Part shown: positions 34,517-43,538 of the stretch, one piece after another
Position numbering within the stretch: the stretch's first letter is position 1
How the letters are laid out: every line of letters begins with the position of its first letter
DNA from: Chakrabartyella piscis
GTDB taxonomy: Bacteria > Bacillota > Clostridia > Lachnospirales > Anaerotignaceae
Direction of reading: 5' to 3'
DNA length: 64,000 bases
Assembly (NCBI GenBank): GCA_030067835.1
Contig: CP092441.1
Span: 1,178,001-1,242,000 of the forward strand
Program-made: the position numbers and the translations under genes
Notes under the pieces: generated by a model
The model's database searches: none
Told to the model about the DNA's origin: nothing
The model's input: the letters and a program-made list of their open reading frames with translations, nothing else

Positions 34517-34553
34517 AATATAACTCGCTATTTTATAGCGAGTTATATTTATA
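34517..34553 (+). terminator. Terminator/attenuator after dctM
   Basis: AATATAACTCGCTA and TAGCGAGTTATATT form a 14-base perfect stem followed by TATAAA rather than a pure T run. It lies 16 bases before the next M24 gene and probably lowers, rather than ends, downstream transcription. Confidence 0.75.
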
Positions 34554-34568
34554 AATGGGGGTTTTTGT

Positions 34569-35636
34569 ATGGTAGATACATTGAATAAAATAGAATACTT
34601 AAAAGAGTTGGTAAAAAAAAGAAATAAAATGGGTGTGGTTATCAAATCTTTTGCCAATTTATCTTGGTTGGGAATTAGAAGACCGCATGTGCTATCTGTT
34701 TCGGAATCTACGATAGTAAAACTCATAATAACTCTTGAAGGTGTGTTTTTGATTGCCAATAATATAGAGATGGATAGGTTGCTCAAGGAGGAATTGGACG
34801 AAGCGCTTGTTAAAATTGTGACCCCGATTACATTTATGTGGTATGAAGATTATAAATTCCCTTTTGTAGATCAAGAATTGTTGATAGATGAGGTTGAAAT
34901 CGAGGCTGAAATAAAACTTCGCCGTATGATTTTAACCGAAAAGGAGATGCTGAAGGCGTCGGTATTGGGGGCTGATTTGGCAGAGATTGCAGAAGGTGTT
35001 CTTCCGTACATTAAAAAAGGGATGACGGAGAGAGATATAAGTGGGATGCTTTATAAATTGTGTGTAGAGCGTTCTATAGAAGCGGGATTGGCTCTTTGTG
35101 CCAGCAGCAAGCGGGCATTGCTATATCGACATCCCATAGCAACAAGTGAAATAATTGATGACTTGGTAATGATTATTTTGACAGTTCGTCGTGATGGAAT
35201 GTATTCGTGTTTATCTCGCATGGTCGCTTTGGATCAGGTGGATGAAGAAGTATTGAGAAAAAGAGATGCGGTATTGGCTGTTGAATGTGCATATATGAAG
35301 TATTCGAAAGAAGGAATGAATATAAGAGATGTTTTTTATAAAGGTCAAGAAGTTTATAGAGAATATGGATTTTCTGATGAATGGAAAAATCACCACCAAG
35401 GTGGTATTACTGGATATTTGAGCCGAGAAGATAAAATGACGGGGCGTTCGGATATTATAATTAAGAATGGAATGAGCTTTTCGTACAATCCGACAGTTCC
35501 AGCTTACAAGGCGGAGGATACATTCTACTTAAAAGAGAATAAGCCGATTCTTACAACAGAAACAACCAATCTTCCGACGGTAAGGGTGGAATTTGAAGGT
35601 GAAATTTATCAAAGACCGGACATAATAAGGATGTAA
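34569..35636 (+). CDS. M24-fold hydrolase 2
   Basis: 355 residues from ATG 34569. It has the creatinase-type N-terminal domain and a pita-bread domain with KGMTERDISGMLYKLCVERSIE, a RHPIAT segment, NHHQGGITGYLSRE and KNGMSFSYNPTVPAYKAEDTF. HHQGG-GY is typical of one M24 subgroup, but the usual acidic metal ligands are mostly gone (ILTVRRDGMYSCLS in place of the Asp-Asp segment). It is therefore unlikely to be a standard metallopeptidase. Its place after the TRAP genes suggests action on the imported compound or on the product of M24 enzyme 1. Confidence 0.7.
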   Translation: MVDTLNKIEYLKELVKKRNKMGVVIKSFANLSWLGIRRPHVLSVSESTIVKLIITLEGVFLIANNIEMDRLLKEELDEALVKIVTPITFMWYEDYKFPFVDQELLIDEVEIEAEIKLRRMILTEKEMLKASVLGADLAEIAEGVLPYIKKGMTERDISGMLYKLCVERSIEAGLALCASSKRALLYRHPIATSEIIDDLVMIILTVRRDGMYSCLSRMVALDQVDEEVLRKRDAVLAVECAYMKYSKEGMNIRDVFYKGQEVYREYGFSDEWKNHHQGGITGYLSREDKMTGRSDIIIKNGMSFSYNPTVPAYKAEDTFYLKENKPILTTETTNLPTVRVEFEGEIYQRPDIIRM

Positions 35637-35646
35637 AGGTGGCGAA

Positions 35647-36752
35647 ATGGGGTATACAGGTATAGCAAAAGAAAAATTTGAAGAACGCATTTACAGAATA
35701 CGCAAGTGGATAACAGAAGAAAATTTAGATGGATTTTTCATATATAATGAAGAATTTCGACCGAGCCATAACTTGTATATTTCTGATTATATGCCAGTAC
35801 AAAATATTGAGTTTTCCCCTAATGTGATTTACTTGAATCAAGAAAGCGTCATCTTGTTTTTGGGGAAGCCAATGGGCAAATGGCAAAATCTGTGACTCAT
35901 ATAAAAGATATACGTCATATAGAAAGTATTGTGGACTTTCTTCAAGAAAAAAAGGGGGAAACTCTGGGATTATGTGGTGTGGAGAAATTGCCGGGATTTT
36001 ATAGAAAGCATTTAGAACAATTAGAGCAATTTGTAATTTTTCGTGACTGCGAGTTGTTTTTTGCAGGTTTACGACTGTATAAAGATGATGAAGAAATAGA
36101 AAAAATCATTACAGCTGCCTTTTATGCGAACAATATAATGCAAGAGGTATCGGGCAATATTAAAGAAGGAATTACGACGGAGAGAGAGATTGCAAACAAG
36201 GCGGAATATCTCATCAAAACAAAAGGTCTGGATGTGGGATATGATACTATAGTATCCGGAGGGTTGAACACAAGGGAGAATACCCATAGACCTACCGATG
36301 ACCATATTCATGAGGTGGTTACAGTTAATATTGTTCCTAGATACAAGGGGTATTCCTCGTTTTACACCATAACCAAAGGGCTGTCCAATTCGGAGTCAAA
36401 AAAGGTATGTGAAAGTTCTAAAAAAGTGATTTCTTATATGTTGGATAATTTGAAGGTGGGGGATAGCACAGAAAGAATTTTTGAACTGTACCAAGAAAAG
36501 ACTAGGGAATTTGGCTTGCTCTCTCATTTATTGCCGTTGTATAATAAAGAAGAATTTGTTGGGTGTAGTACAGGACTCGAACCAGTGGAATATCCGTATC
36601 TGTGCAAAGATAGTCATTTGATACTGAAAAAAGGGATGGTTTTATCATTAAAATATTATTTGGCGGGATTTTCTTGGGGAGATGTTAAGTTTGAATTTAA
36701 TGTTTTGATTGATGATAAGCCTATTCTGTTAAATGATATTTATATGGATTAG
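35647..36752 (+). pseudogene. M24-fold hydrolase 3, paralogue of hydrolase 1 (single-base frameshift)
   Basis: From ATG 35647 the first 75 residues align with hydrolase 1 (DGFFIYNEEFRPSHNLYISDYMPVQNIE). The frame breaks in GGGG at 35862-35865; with one more G it reads LFLGEANGQMAKSVTHIKDI, matching LFLGAINAQAAKSVSWIEDI of hydrolase 1, and stays open to 36752, about 368 residues. Metal positions are degraded: the Asp-Asp segment is VNIVPRYKGYSSFY, the His segment is GCSTGLE, and the Glu segment is SLKYYL. Only the last Glu (KFEFN) persists. It may be a non-catalytic partner or an enzyme with different chemistry, if the frameshift is not real. Confidence 0.75.
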
Positions 36753-36893
36753 GGGAATTGATTTCTAGGGAATTCTGCTTGTTTGGATATATGGCATTAG
36801 GTCGTATGTTGAAAAATGAGAGAAATATTAAATATGAAGCTAGAGGATAAAAAGAACGGATATACAATGGAAAAATAGATTTTTAATTTAATT

Positions 36894-36927
36894 TGGGATG
36901 AGGCCGCTTTTCGGTCTCATCCCTTTG
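36894..36927 (+). terminator. Terminator of the M24/TRAP operon
   Basis: GGGATGAGgCCG-CTTTT-CGGtCTCATCCC followed by TTTG. Between 36753 and here no gene is seen. Confidence 0.88.
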
Positions 36928-37231
36928 TTATTGATAAAATATGAATACAGATTGACCAACTTTAAATTGTTTTGAAATTGCTTGATATAAAAATGCTACC
37001 TCAAAGCGAAGCCGGGATACTGATATTTATTGAGTTTTGCATAGCTGTCTTTTTTCGAGAAGATCATACAAGAACATCGGTCTTTATCAAGTCAGTGGAA
37101 TGGTGATTACTAGGAACTTTTTGAAGTGACTATGGCAGATATGGTTTCGTTATCGGTTTCCTTCGAGGAAATGAAACTTATTAAAATGTAATGAATGAGG
37201 TCGATACAAACGGAGAACCACTGTCAAATAA

Positions 37232-37399
37232 TTTGAGGGCAAAGAAAAACAATTGTTCAATGAAATCTTAAATGCGTACTCAGTGATTCTTGGTGAAACT
37301 TCGGTGTCGCACTTTGAAATGGGTTTTAAGTTCGGTGCAAAGTTAGCTGTGGAAATTATGGATGAAGATATTGAAAACTGCTTGAGAAGTATGCTATAA
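37232..37399 (+). pseudogene. C-terminal remnant of a DUF6809-like small protein
   Basis: An open stretch of 55 codons without a start reads KEKQLFNEILNAYSVILGETS, then VSHFEMGFKFGAKLAVEIM and ends at TAA. This resembles the end of small DUF6809-type proteins of Clostridia (from memory). The frame is closed by TAA at 37229-37231 and no matching N-terminus is visible in 36928-37231, which otherwise holds nothing I can identify. Confidence 0.5.
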
Positions 37400-37406
37400 G
37401 AAAATC

Positions 37407-37447
37407 TCCCCACCTGGTTACGAATGGTCGGGTGAGGAGGTTTTTTA
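37407..37447. terminator. Bidirectional terminator
   Basis: CTCCcCACC ... GGTGaGGAG stem with AAAAT before and TTTTTTATTT after. It separates the DUF6809-like remnant from the stop of the minus-strand DUF6076 gene, which it slightly overlaps. Confidence 0.7.
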
Positions 37448-38641
37448 TTTCTTGATTTCTGTAACATATTCTTCAAATGAAATCTCATCGTTTTCTGCTT
37501 TGGTGCGCCACTCAACTGCCCAAGCAGACCACTTCTCAAATTCCGCCACGGTCATTTTCTTTTTCATATACCTTGCGTAGTGTGCCTTGTATGCCCTGTT
37601 GTAGGTTTGCCATACGGGATCGGTTTTGCACTTGTCATCGTATTTTTTGCGTGAGCCAATTTCTCTACAAGTTTTCGAATTATCTTGTGGAGCATGGCTG
37701 TCGCAGTAGTCGGTGTATTTTCCAGACTTGATTAAAAAATAAGTACCGCAGTTCATACACTTTTTGGGTATGTAATTCTGCTGGATACCATGGAATAAAT
37801 CGAAGTACAAAAAGGCACCGATGCTTTGGAATTCATATGATGCACAGAGAATGTTTTTCTTATCTTTTTTGATAACAGAATGAAAAAACTTTGAATAACC
37901 AGATGTGAATTTGAAATAATTCCTGTCTGGTTTTTTCTTTGTGCTGTCAATAAGTGAAATAAAAGCATTGGCAAGGCTATCGCTATCCAAAAACTTACTT
38001 TGTGCATTGAGGTAGTTGTCAACGAAATCGTGATACAGATGGATCACTCTCAAAATATCTTCTATAAAAGTCAAATAGGATTTGCAAAGATTTTCAACTT
38101 GTGCGTTCATATCCTCCAAATCCAAACTCATGCCGGCACAATCAAGACTATAACGCAATCCACTTGGAAAAAATTTATTCAGCTGTGAACGATATACATG
38201 GATGCCAGAAGAATCTAAATCTGGATAGCTAAATCCATAATCATTTACATAGTCATCATCCCAATCTGCATCCGTTTCGGAGCAAGGATTTTTCCAAATC
38301 TAAGTTATAGAAGAAAGTATAGCAAACAGTTTTTCTGTCTGTATGAACTCGCTGTTGGAAATGAGTTTGGATATGGAAAGTTTTTCGAAAAAGAAATCTA
38401 GATTGTTCATAACAGCTTGAATATTTTGTGCATAGGCATTGTAGCTTTCAATTTCAAAGTCAGACATATCACCAAAAAGACGTAAATATTGAGGCTCTTT
38501 CATCAAAACAGTTCGATAATGATTTAGGTCATCAGTAATGTCAAGATTCAATAATTCAGTTAAGAATTCATTGTTTTTGTACGCAAATTTCTTGTTTATG
38601 TATATTTCATTTTCATAAAAATGAGCTGTAAAAGAAAACAT
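37445..38641 (-). pseudogene. DUF6076-like protein with an in-frame stop
   Basis: The upstream part starts at ATG 38641 (GAGGAGGAATT before) and reads MFSFTAHFYENEIYINKKFAYKNNE to FAILSSIT, then TAG at 38300-38302. The same frame stays open beyond it: IWKNPCSETDADWDDDYVN and DYGFSYPDLDSSG run into the 37445-38158 part. That part has CMNCGTYFLIKSGKYTDYCDSH and TCREIGSRKKYDDK, a Cys-rich zinc-binding tail like that of DUF6076 proteins. No ribosome site is seen for the downstream part, so the simplest reading is one gene of about 398 codons broken by an amber codon. Two separate genes remain possible. Function unknown; cargo of element 2. Confidence 0.6.
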
Positions 38642-38961
38642 AATTCCTCCTCGAAAATAGATGTAGCACAATGGAAAAATAGAAAGTACACAAAATTTCT
38701 CAAAATAGATAATAAAATACGAGTAAATAGAGAATATACAATAATTCCATCACATCTATTTACAAAACGCAATGGAGCGTATACAGTTGAAAATAGATAA
38801 TGGCTATTCACAATTTGACATCTATCGTGTGAGATGAAAATAAAAAATAAAAAATAAAAGTTCAGCCTCATGTCATAAAAAACGCCTTCTCGTTGCCAAT
38901 ACAGTGAGGGGGTAAAAACAAAATAACAATACTGATCTTTACAACAAAGGAGGGATTTTAT

Positions 38962-39951
38962 ATGAAAAAATTTAAAACAATAACAGCAGCAGAAATTTTA
39001 TCAAAAGAGCTTGCAGAAATACCATTTGTGATAGAACACTTGTTGCCGAATGGTTTGAGTTTGCTTGCAGGTTCGCCAAAGGTTGGGAAAAGTTGGTTTG
39101 CATTATGGTTGTCCATTCAGATCGCAAATGGAGAAAAGGTTTTTGATTTTGAAACTGCAAAGGGAACAGTTTTGTTTTTGGCTTTGGAAGATAACGAAAT
39201 CAGAATTCAAAATCGGTTGTTGGAAATCATCGATATAGCACCAGATAACATTCATTTCTGTACAGAGATTTCGAAATTGGGTGGTGAGTTGGAAACACGA
39301 ATCAAAAATTTTGTTTGTGAAAATCAAAATACAAAGTTGATTATTATTGATACGCTTCAAACAGTACGCACTGGTACAGAGAGTAGTTATGCAAGTGACT
39401 ATTCTGATTTGATGATACTAAAAAAATTAGCAGATGAATACGGCATTGCAATTTTACTCATTCATCATTTCAGAAAACAAAAAGATAGTGATACCTTCCA
39501 TCAGATTTCAGGTAGCACGGGCTTGCAAGGCGTGGTGGACACCATGTTCACAATGACACAATCCAAACGAGGTGAAAAAGCGAGTGTGTTAAATTGCATT
39601 GGCAGAGATATCGAACCACGAGAGATGGAGATGGAACGGACCGATGAAAATTGTTGGATTAAACTTTCGGATAGCCTTTCGGAAACAACTTTATCAGATT
39701 TGAATTTCATCAATGCTGTGGATATTTTTATGAGTGATAAGGTGATTTTCAGTGGTTCTGCAACAGAATTATCGTCCCTGCTAAACGCAATAAGTGACGA
39801 AAATTTTTCCAATAAAGTGATTTCTAAAAACATTAAGAGATTATCCAAAAGGTTTGAAAAGCTTGGAATACTGGGTGTTTCGAGGCGAAGCAATGGTAAG
39901 AGAATTGTGGAACTCATCAGAGTGGGTGACGATAGTGTCGATGGAAAGTAG
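38962..39951 (+). CDS. RepA/AAA_25-type replication ATPase of element 2
   Basis: 329 residues from ATG 38962 (AAAGGAGGG upstream). RecA-like fold: Walker A LLAGSPKVGKSWFALWLSI (about residues 34-52), Walker B TKLIIIDTLQTV, and the LLIHHFRKQ and ISGSTGLQGVVDTMFTM segments typical of hexameric RepA-like ATPases of plasmids and mobile elements. The C-terminal 90 residues look like a winged helix. A paralogue is at 60232-61323. Role: replication of the excised element. Confidence 0.85.
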   Translation: MKKFKTITAAEILSKELAEIPFVIEHLLPNGLSLLAGSPKVGKSWFALWLSIQIANGEKVFDFETAKGTVLFLALEDNEIRIQNRLLEIIDIAPDNIHFCTEISKLGGELETRIKNFVCENQNTKLIIIDTLQTVRTGTESSYASDYSDLMILKKLADEYGIAILLIHHFRKQKDSDTFHQISGSTGLQGVVDTMFTMTQSKRGEKASVLNCIGRDIEPREMEMERTDENCWIKLSDSLSETTLSDLNFINAVDIFMSDKVIFSGSATELSSLLNAISDENFSNKVISKNIKRLSKRFEKLGILGVSRRSNGKRIVELIRVGDDSVDGK

Positions 39952-40444
39952 GTGTGGCAAAACGTTGTCCCTATCGCCCCTGTTTGCCTCTGTGTCGGCT
40001 TGTGTGAGGCTTTGCTGGCAGAGATGGGAGAGTTGCACCAAATGAGGGTTGAAGGGCACACACACCCAATGTACAACGGCGTTTCTGGCACTGGAAATAG
40101 TTTATAGGGTGTTTGCTCAACGGAGAAGTTATAAACGCAAATAAGCCAATGTACACCGATATTCAAGGGACTAGAATGCATCAAAGGCTAGAGTGATTTA
40201 CGGCAGTTTCTGGCAATTTATAGGTCGCATATTAAAGTGCGGGATAAAGTGGGTGCACCCACGGTTACATCGGACGGCAGTGCCGACCGTGTTTGCAAGA
40301 CCAAAAAGATAAAACCACAAAAAAGATGGGTACACCCAAGTGCTGTGAATGGTGCTGTTGGATGCTGAAAATCCCCCAAACAAGCCATTCTCTAGGTATA
40401 CCTTGAGGTGGTCGTAAAACGATATATAGGAATGAGGTGGGAAA
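39952..40444. other. Non-coding region, candidate oriT of element 2
   Basis: Immediately upstream of the mobilization genes. It contains GTGGGTGCACCCAC (40249-40262, perfect palindrome), CGGacGGCAgTGCCgaCCG (40271-40289), TGGGTACACCCA (40327-40338), and direct repeats CCAATGTACA (about 40069 and 40147) and GTTTCTGGCA (about 40080 and 40206). Clustered repeats next to a relaxase gene are the usual layout of oriT. Its base composition is less AT-rich than the flanking genes. Confidence 0.55.
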
Positions 40445-40789
40445 ATGAATGCAATTCGTACAAATATTTGGATTGATGAAAAACTGCTGAAAACAATGGA
40501 TCTATTGGTGGAAAAAGAGGATATGAAAAATCAAAGTGAGTTTGTCAATCGTGCAATCGAATTTTATTCTGGATACTTGCTGACACAAAATGCTACGAAA
40601 TTTATCTCAAATATCTTGATAGGTGAGATGCAAGGTGCAATCAAAAGCTGTGAAAATAGATTGCATAGACAGCTGAATCAAAACAAATTTCAACTGGATA
40701 TGGTGGTGAAAATTCTACAACTTGCTTACAAATTGGATGGAAATGATATGGAAAATTTGGCTGTTCAGATTGGAAAAGGCGGTGATTAA
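40445..40789 (+). CDS. Ribbon-helix-helix mobilization accessory protein
   Basis: 114 residues from ATG 40445 with GAGGTGGG upstream. The first 45 residues (AIRTNIWIDEKLLKTMDLLVEKEDMKNQSEFVNRAIEFYSGYLL) are a ribbon-helix-helix DNA-binding unit; the rest is helical. It ends one base before the relaxase gene. Such proteins bind oriT and help the relaxase, and often repress the mob operon. Confidence 0.78.
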   Translation: MNAIRTNIWIDEKLLKTMDLLVEKEDMKNQSEFVNRAIEFYSGYLLTQNATKFISNILIGEMQGAIKSCENRLHRQLNQNKFQLDMVVKILQLAYKLDGNDMENLAVQIGKGGD

Positions 40790-41977
40790 ATGCCTAAAGT
40801 TATTTTGAAATCCAACTACATCAAAGGTGGGGGTGCTCATGGTGGAAATCTTGTGAACTACATTGGCACACGAGATGGAGTGGAGAAACACGTCCAGAAA
40901 TACGTTGATTATATCGCAAATCGAAAAGGTGTTGAAAAAGTTTCCAATCACGGATTGTTCACCAGTGGCAATGACAAGATTGTTTTATCCAAGGTGCAAG
41001 AAGAAGTGGCAAACCATACGGGCAATATTTGGCTGCCAATCATTTCTCTTACTCGTGAAGATGCCATCAGAACAGGCTTCGACAATGGCACTGCATGGAA
41101 AAATATGTTGTCACAAATCGCACCAAAGATTGCAGATTACTACAAAATCAAGATTGATAACCTCCAATGGTATGCCAGCTTTCATAATGAGAGTCATCAC
41201 CCTCATGTGCATATGGTGGTCTATTCTAAAAATCCCAATGAGGGTTATCTCACGAAAAAGGGTATTGATCAATTCAAATCTCTAGTGACAAAAGAGGTGT
41301 TTTCTCTAGAGTTGGAACAAGTATATGCAATGCAATCCATGCAACGTGATGAGGTAAAGCAGAAATGCAAAGATATATTCCAAGACATTAAAGTGCAACC
41401 AAGTAATGAGATATTGCAGTTGATTTATGATTTAAACCATGCAATGCAAAACTATAAGGGCAAAAAATCCTATGAATATTTGAAAAAATCAGACAAAACA
41501 AAGGTGGATAAAATCGTAGACGAACTTGCAAAACTGCCAGAAATCAAAGAGGCTTATGATATGTGGTACGATACCAAATTTGAAATTTATAGCAGTTATA
41601 CAACAGAAAAACCTGAAAAACTACCACTGTCTGAACAGGCTGCATTCCGCTCAATCAAAAATATGATTCTGAAAGAGGTGGAGCAGATGGATATGGATTT
41701 AGATATGGGTTTGAGTTTGAATTTGGATATGAATTACGCACAAATACCACAAAAAGCAGAAGCAAAAAACGATAATAGCACTGCGATCGGTGTTGGTATT
41801 TTGAACGTTTTAAAATCAATAGAAAAAGTATTTACCGATGAAATAATAAAGGATTGTACTACAATGAATCAACGTATAGATAAAAAAATATTGGCAAAGA
41901 GTATTGAGAAAAAAGAAGCACTAGGTATGAAACATACAGGTGAAGATTTACAAAACCAACAAGAAATGAGTATGTAA
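40790..41977 (+). CDS. MobP3-type relaxase
   Basis: 395 residues from ATG 40790. The N-terminal 200 residues hold the relaxase fold: SNYIKGGGAHGGNLVNYIGTRDGVE, a conserved Trp/Ser region and the three-His motif SHHPHVHMVVYS (about residues 138-149). This fits the MobP3 group of Firmicutes elements. The C-terminus is helical and basic-acidic mixed. It nicks oriT and leads the strand into the recipient using a helper conjugation machine. The frame is intact. Confidence 0.82.
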   Translation: MPKVILKSNYIKGGGAHGGNLVNYIGTRDGVEKHVQKYVDYIANRKGVEKVSNHGLFTSGNDKIVLSKVQEEVANHTGNIWLPIISLTREDAIRTGFDNGTAWKNMLSQIAPKIADYYKIKIDNLQWYASFHNESHHPHVHMVVYSKNPNEGYLTKKGIDQFKSLVTKEVFSLELEQVYAMQSMQRDEVKQKCKDIFQDIKVQPSNEILQLIYDLNHAMQNYKGKKSYEYLKKSDKTKVDKIVDELAKLPEIKEAYDMWYDTKFEIYSSYTTEKPEKLPLSEQAAFRSIKNMILKEVEQMDMDLDMGLSLNLDMNYAQIPQKAEAKNDNSTAIGVGILNVLKSIEKVFTDEIIKDCTTMNQRIDKKILAKSIEKKEALGMKHTGEDLQNQQEMSM

Positions 41978-42026
41978 AAGCAAAAATAAATCGCCAAAAT
42001 TTGTTGCTTGTATAATGGCTCAGTTG

Positions 42027-43320
42027 TCAAGACAAAAAAACAATTCTTTTTTAATGAACTCAATTTAATAAAGGAAAGAGTAACCCCTCCTCTTATGCTG
42101 CCATTGGTAACAGTTGCATGGGATAATACATGGATGCTGGTGTCTGGTAGTCCAGCGCCGAATGAAGACGTTCAAAGTTATATGTGTGAATATACTTTGC
42201 TATCTCTATTCGAGCCTGCTTAATGGATGTATATTCTGTCAAATATGCTTCTTCGTATTTGAAGCTGCGAAACCATCGTTCAATCATGATGTTATCAGCC
42301 CATCGCCCTTTGCCATCCATGCTTTGTTTGATTTTTTGTTCCTTCAAAAAGGCTCTGTATTCATTGCTTGTAAATTGAGAGCCCTGGTCTGAATTCAATA
42401 TGATAGGTGTTGCTACTTTCAATGCCTTTTTGACCGCATTCATAACCATATGAGTGCTTAATGTATCATCCACTTCCCAACCAACAATGCAACGACTATA
42501 CCAGTCGATGATGGCTGTTAGATACAGAAATCCGTGTTTTGTTCCAATATAGGTGATGTCGATTGACCACGCCTGATTGGGACGTTCGATAACCGCATTA
42601 CGCAATAGATAGGGGCATATCTTTGCCTCCTGCATGCGTTTGGAAAGGTTCATCTTTGGATAAATCGGATCAATGGCCATTTCATTCATGTAACGTCTAG
42701 CACGCTTGCGACCTACGTTATGGTTGCGTTGTTTCAGTTGTGCTGACATCTGCCTTGCACCCCAAGTGGGATGTTCTGTGTGTAGCTGATCAATGATTCG
42801 TTTGCATTCCAATTCCTCAGCGGATATCGCTGGCTTTTCATAGTAGATGCTGGTACGATTCACCGATAACAGCTTTGCACCTGTAGATACAGGTATATCC
42901 TTAGTCTTCGAAAGGTTTTGGAGAATACTTCGTTTCGTAGTCTGGTCCAAGAACTTCTTCAGATTTTTTTTTGAGCCAGTCCACTTGCATTGTAAGTTGA
43001 CCGACTTTTTTGGCATATGCTTCTTTTTCCTTACGCTCTTGTTGTAATTTTTCGTTCGTTTTTTCCATACGAGTATCATCAAATGCAGCAGATGCATTGG
43101 ATAAAAATTCTTTTTTCCAATTTCTTAACAGGTTAGGCTGGATGCAATTTTCGGTAGCCAATGTGTTTAAATCTTTTTCGCCTTTCAGCAACTCAATCAC
43201 CAAATCGGCTTTGAATTGAGCGGTGAAACTTCTTCTTGTTCGAGACATGTGTGAGCACCTTCTTTCTGATGTTGTTAGTATAACAAATTCATTAAGAATT
43301 GTCTCGAAAATTGTCTTAAA
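42027..43320 (-). mobile_element. IS3-family insertion sequence (IS150-like), single copy
   Basis: Ends are approximate. TCAAGACAA...ACAATTCTT..TTAATGAA on the left pairs in reverse with TTAAGACAA...ACAATTCTTAATGAA on the right. One transposase unit on the minus strand fills it. It lies between the MobP3 gene and the IS110 element. No target duplication was found. Confidence 0.82.
42093..43248 (-). CDS. IS3-family transposase OrfAB (programmed -1 frameshift)
   Basis: OrfA (115 residues, 43248 to 42901) has an HTH (FTAQFKADLVIELLKGEKDLNTLATENCIQPNLLRNWKKEF) and a coiled coil. A run of nine A (42964-42972 on the complement) in the LKKK codons lets ribosomes slip -1 into OrfB, which continues KNLKKFLDQTTKRSILQNLSK and carries the DDE core (WSIDITYIGT, LNSDQGSQFTS, DNIMIERWF) to TAA at 42093. 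The GKGRWADN segment is where GNPYDNA-like motifs sit in relatives. All catalytic acids are present. Confidence 0.9.
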
Positions 43321-43538
43321 TCACGGTACCATTATATTGTGTAGAAGTTGCAACGTGATAACCACTAACACTAGCTATTGTAAAAAACTTAGGGTATTGT
43401 GTGTTTGGAAAGACTAACTATATGAAGTCAATAGAAAAATGATAAAAAGTTAGATAAACTTACAAAAGTCAGTTGATTAGAAAAAAGGCATAGCAAACAG
43501 AGCAACCATTAGTTGCTCGAAAAAACAAATACAAAAAA
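43321..43538. other. Gene-free stretch and IS110 right end
   Basis: No gene seen. GAGCAAC-catta-GTTGCTC (43500-43518) is a perfect hairpin about 20 bases past the IS110 transposase stop and could be part of the IS110 end or a terminator. The IS110 edge cannot be placed from this window. Confidence 0.5.

Noticed and set aside
38300..38302. Amber codon as pyrrolysine
   Set aside because: No pyrrolysine genes or insertion context in the window and the protein is not a methylamine methyltransferase; a nonsense mutation is simpler.
42846..43219. Plus-strand open frames opposite the IS3-type transposase
   Set aside because: Phe/Leu/Ser-rich antisense shadows of the transposase.
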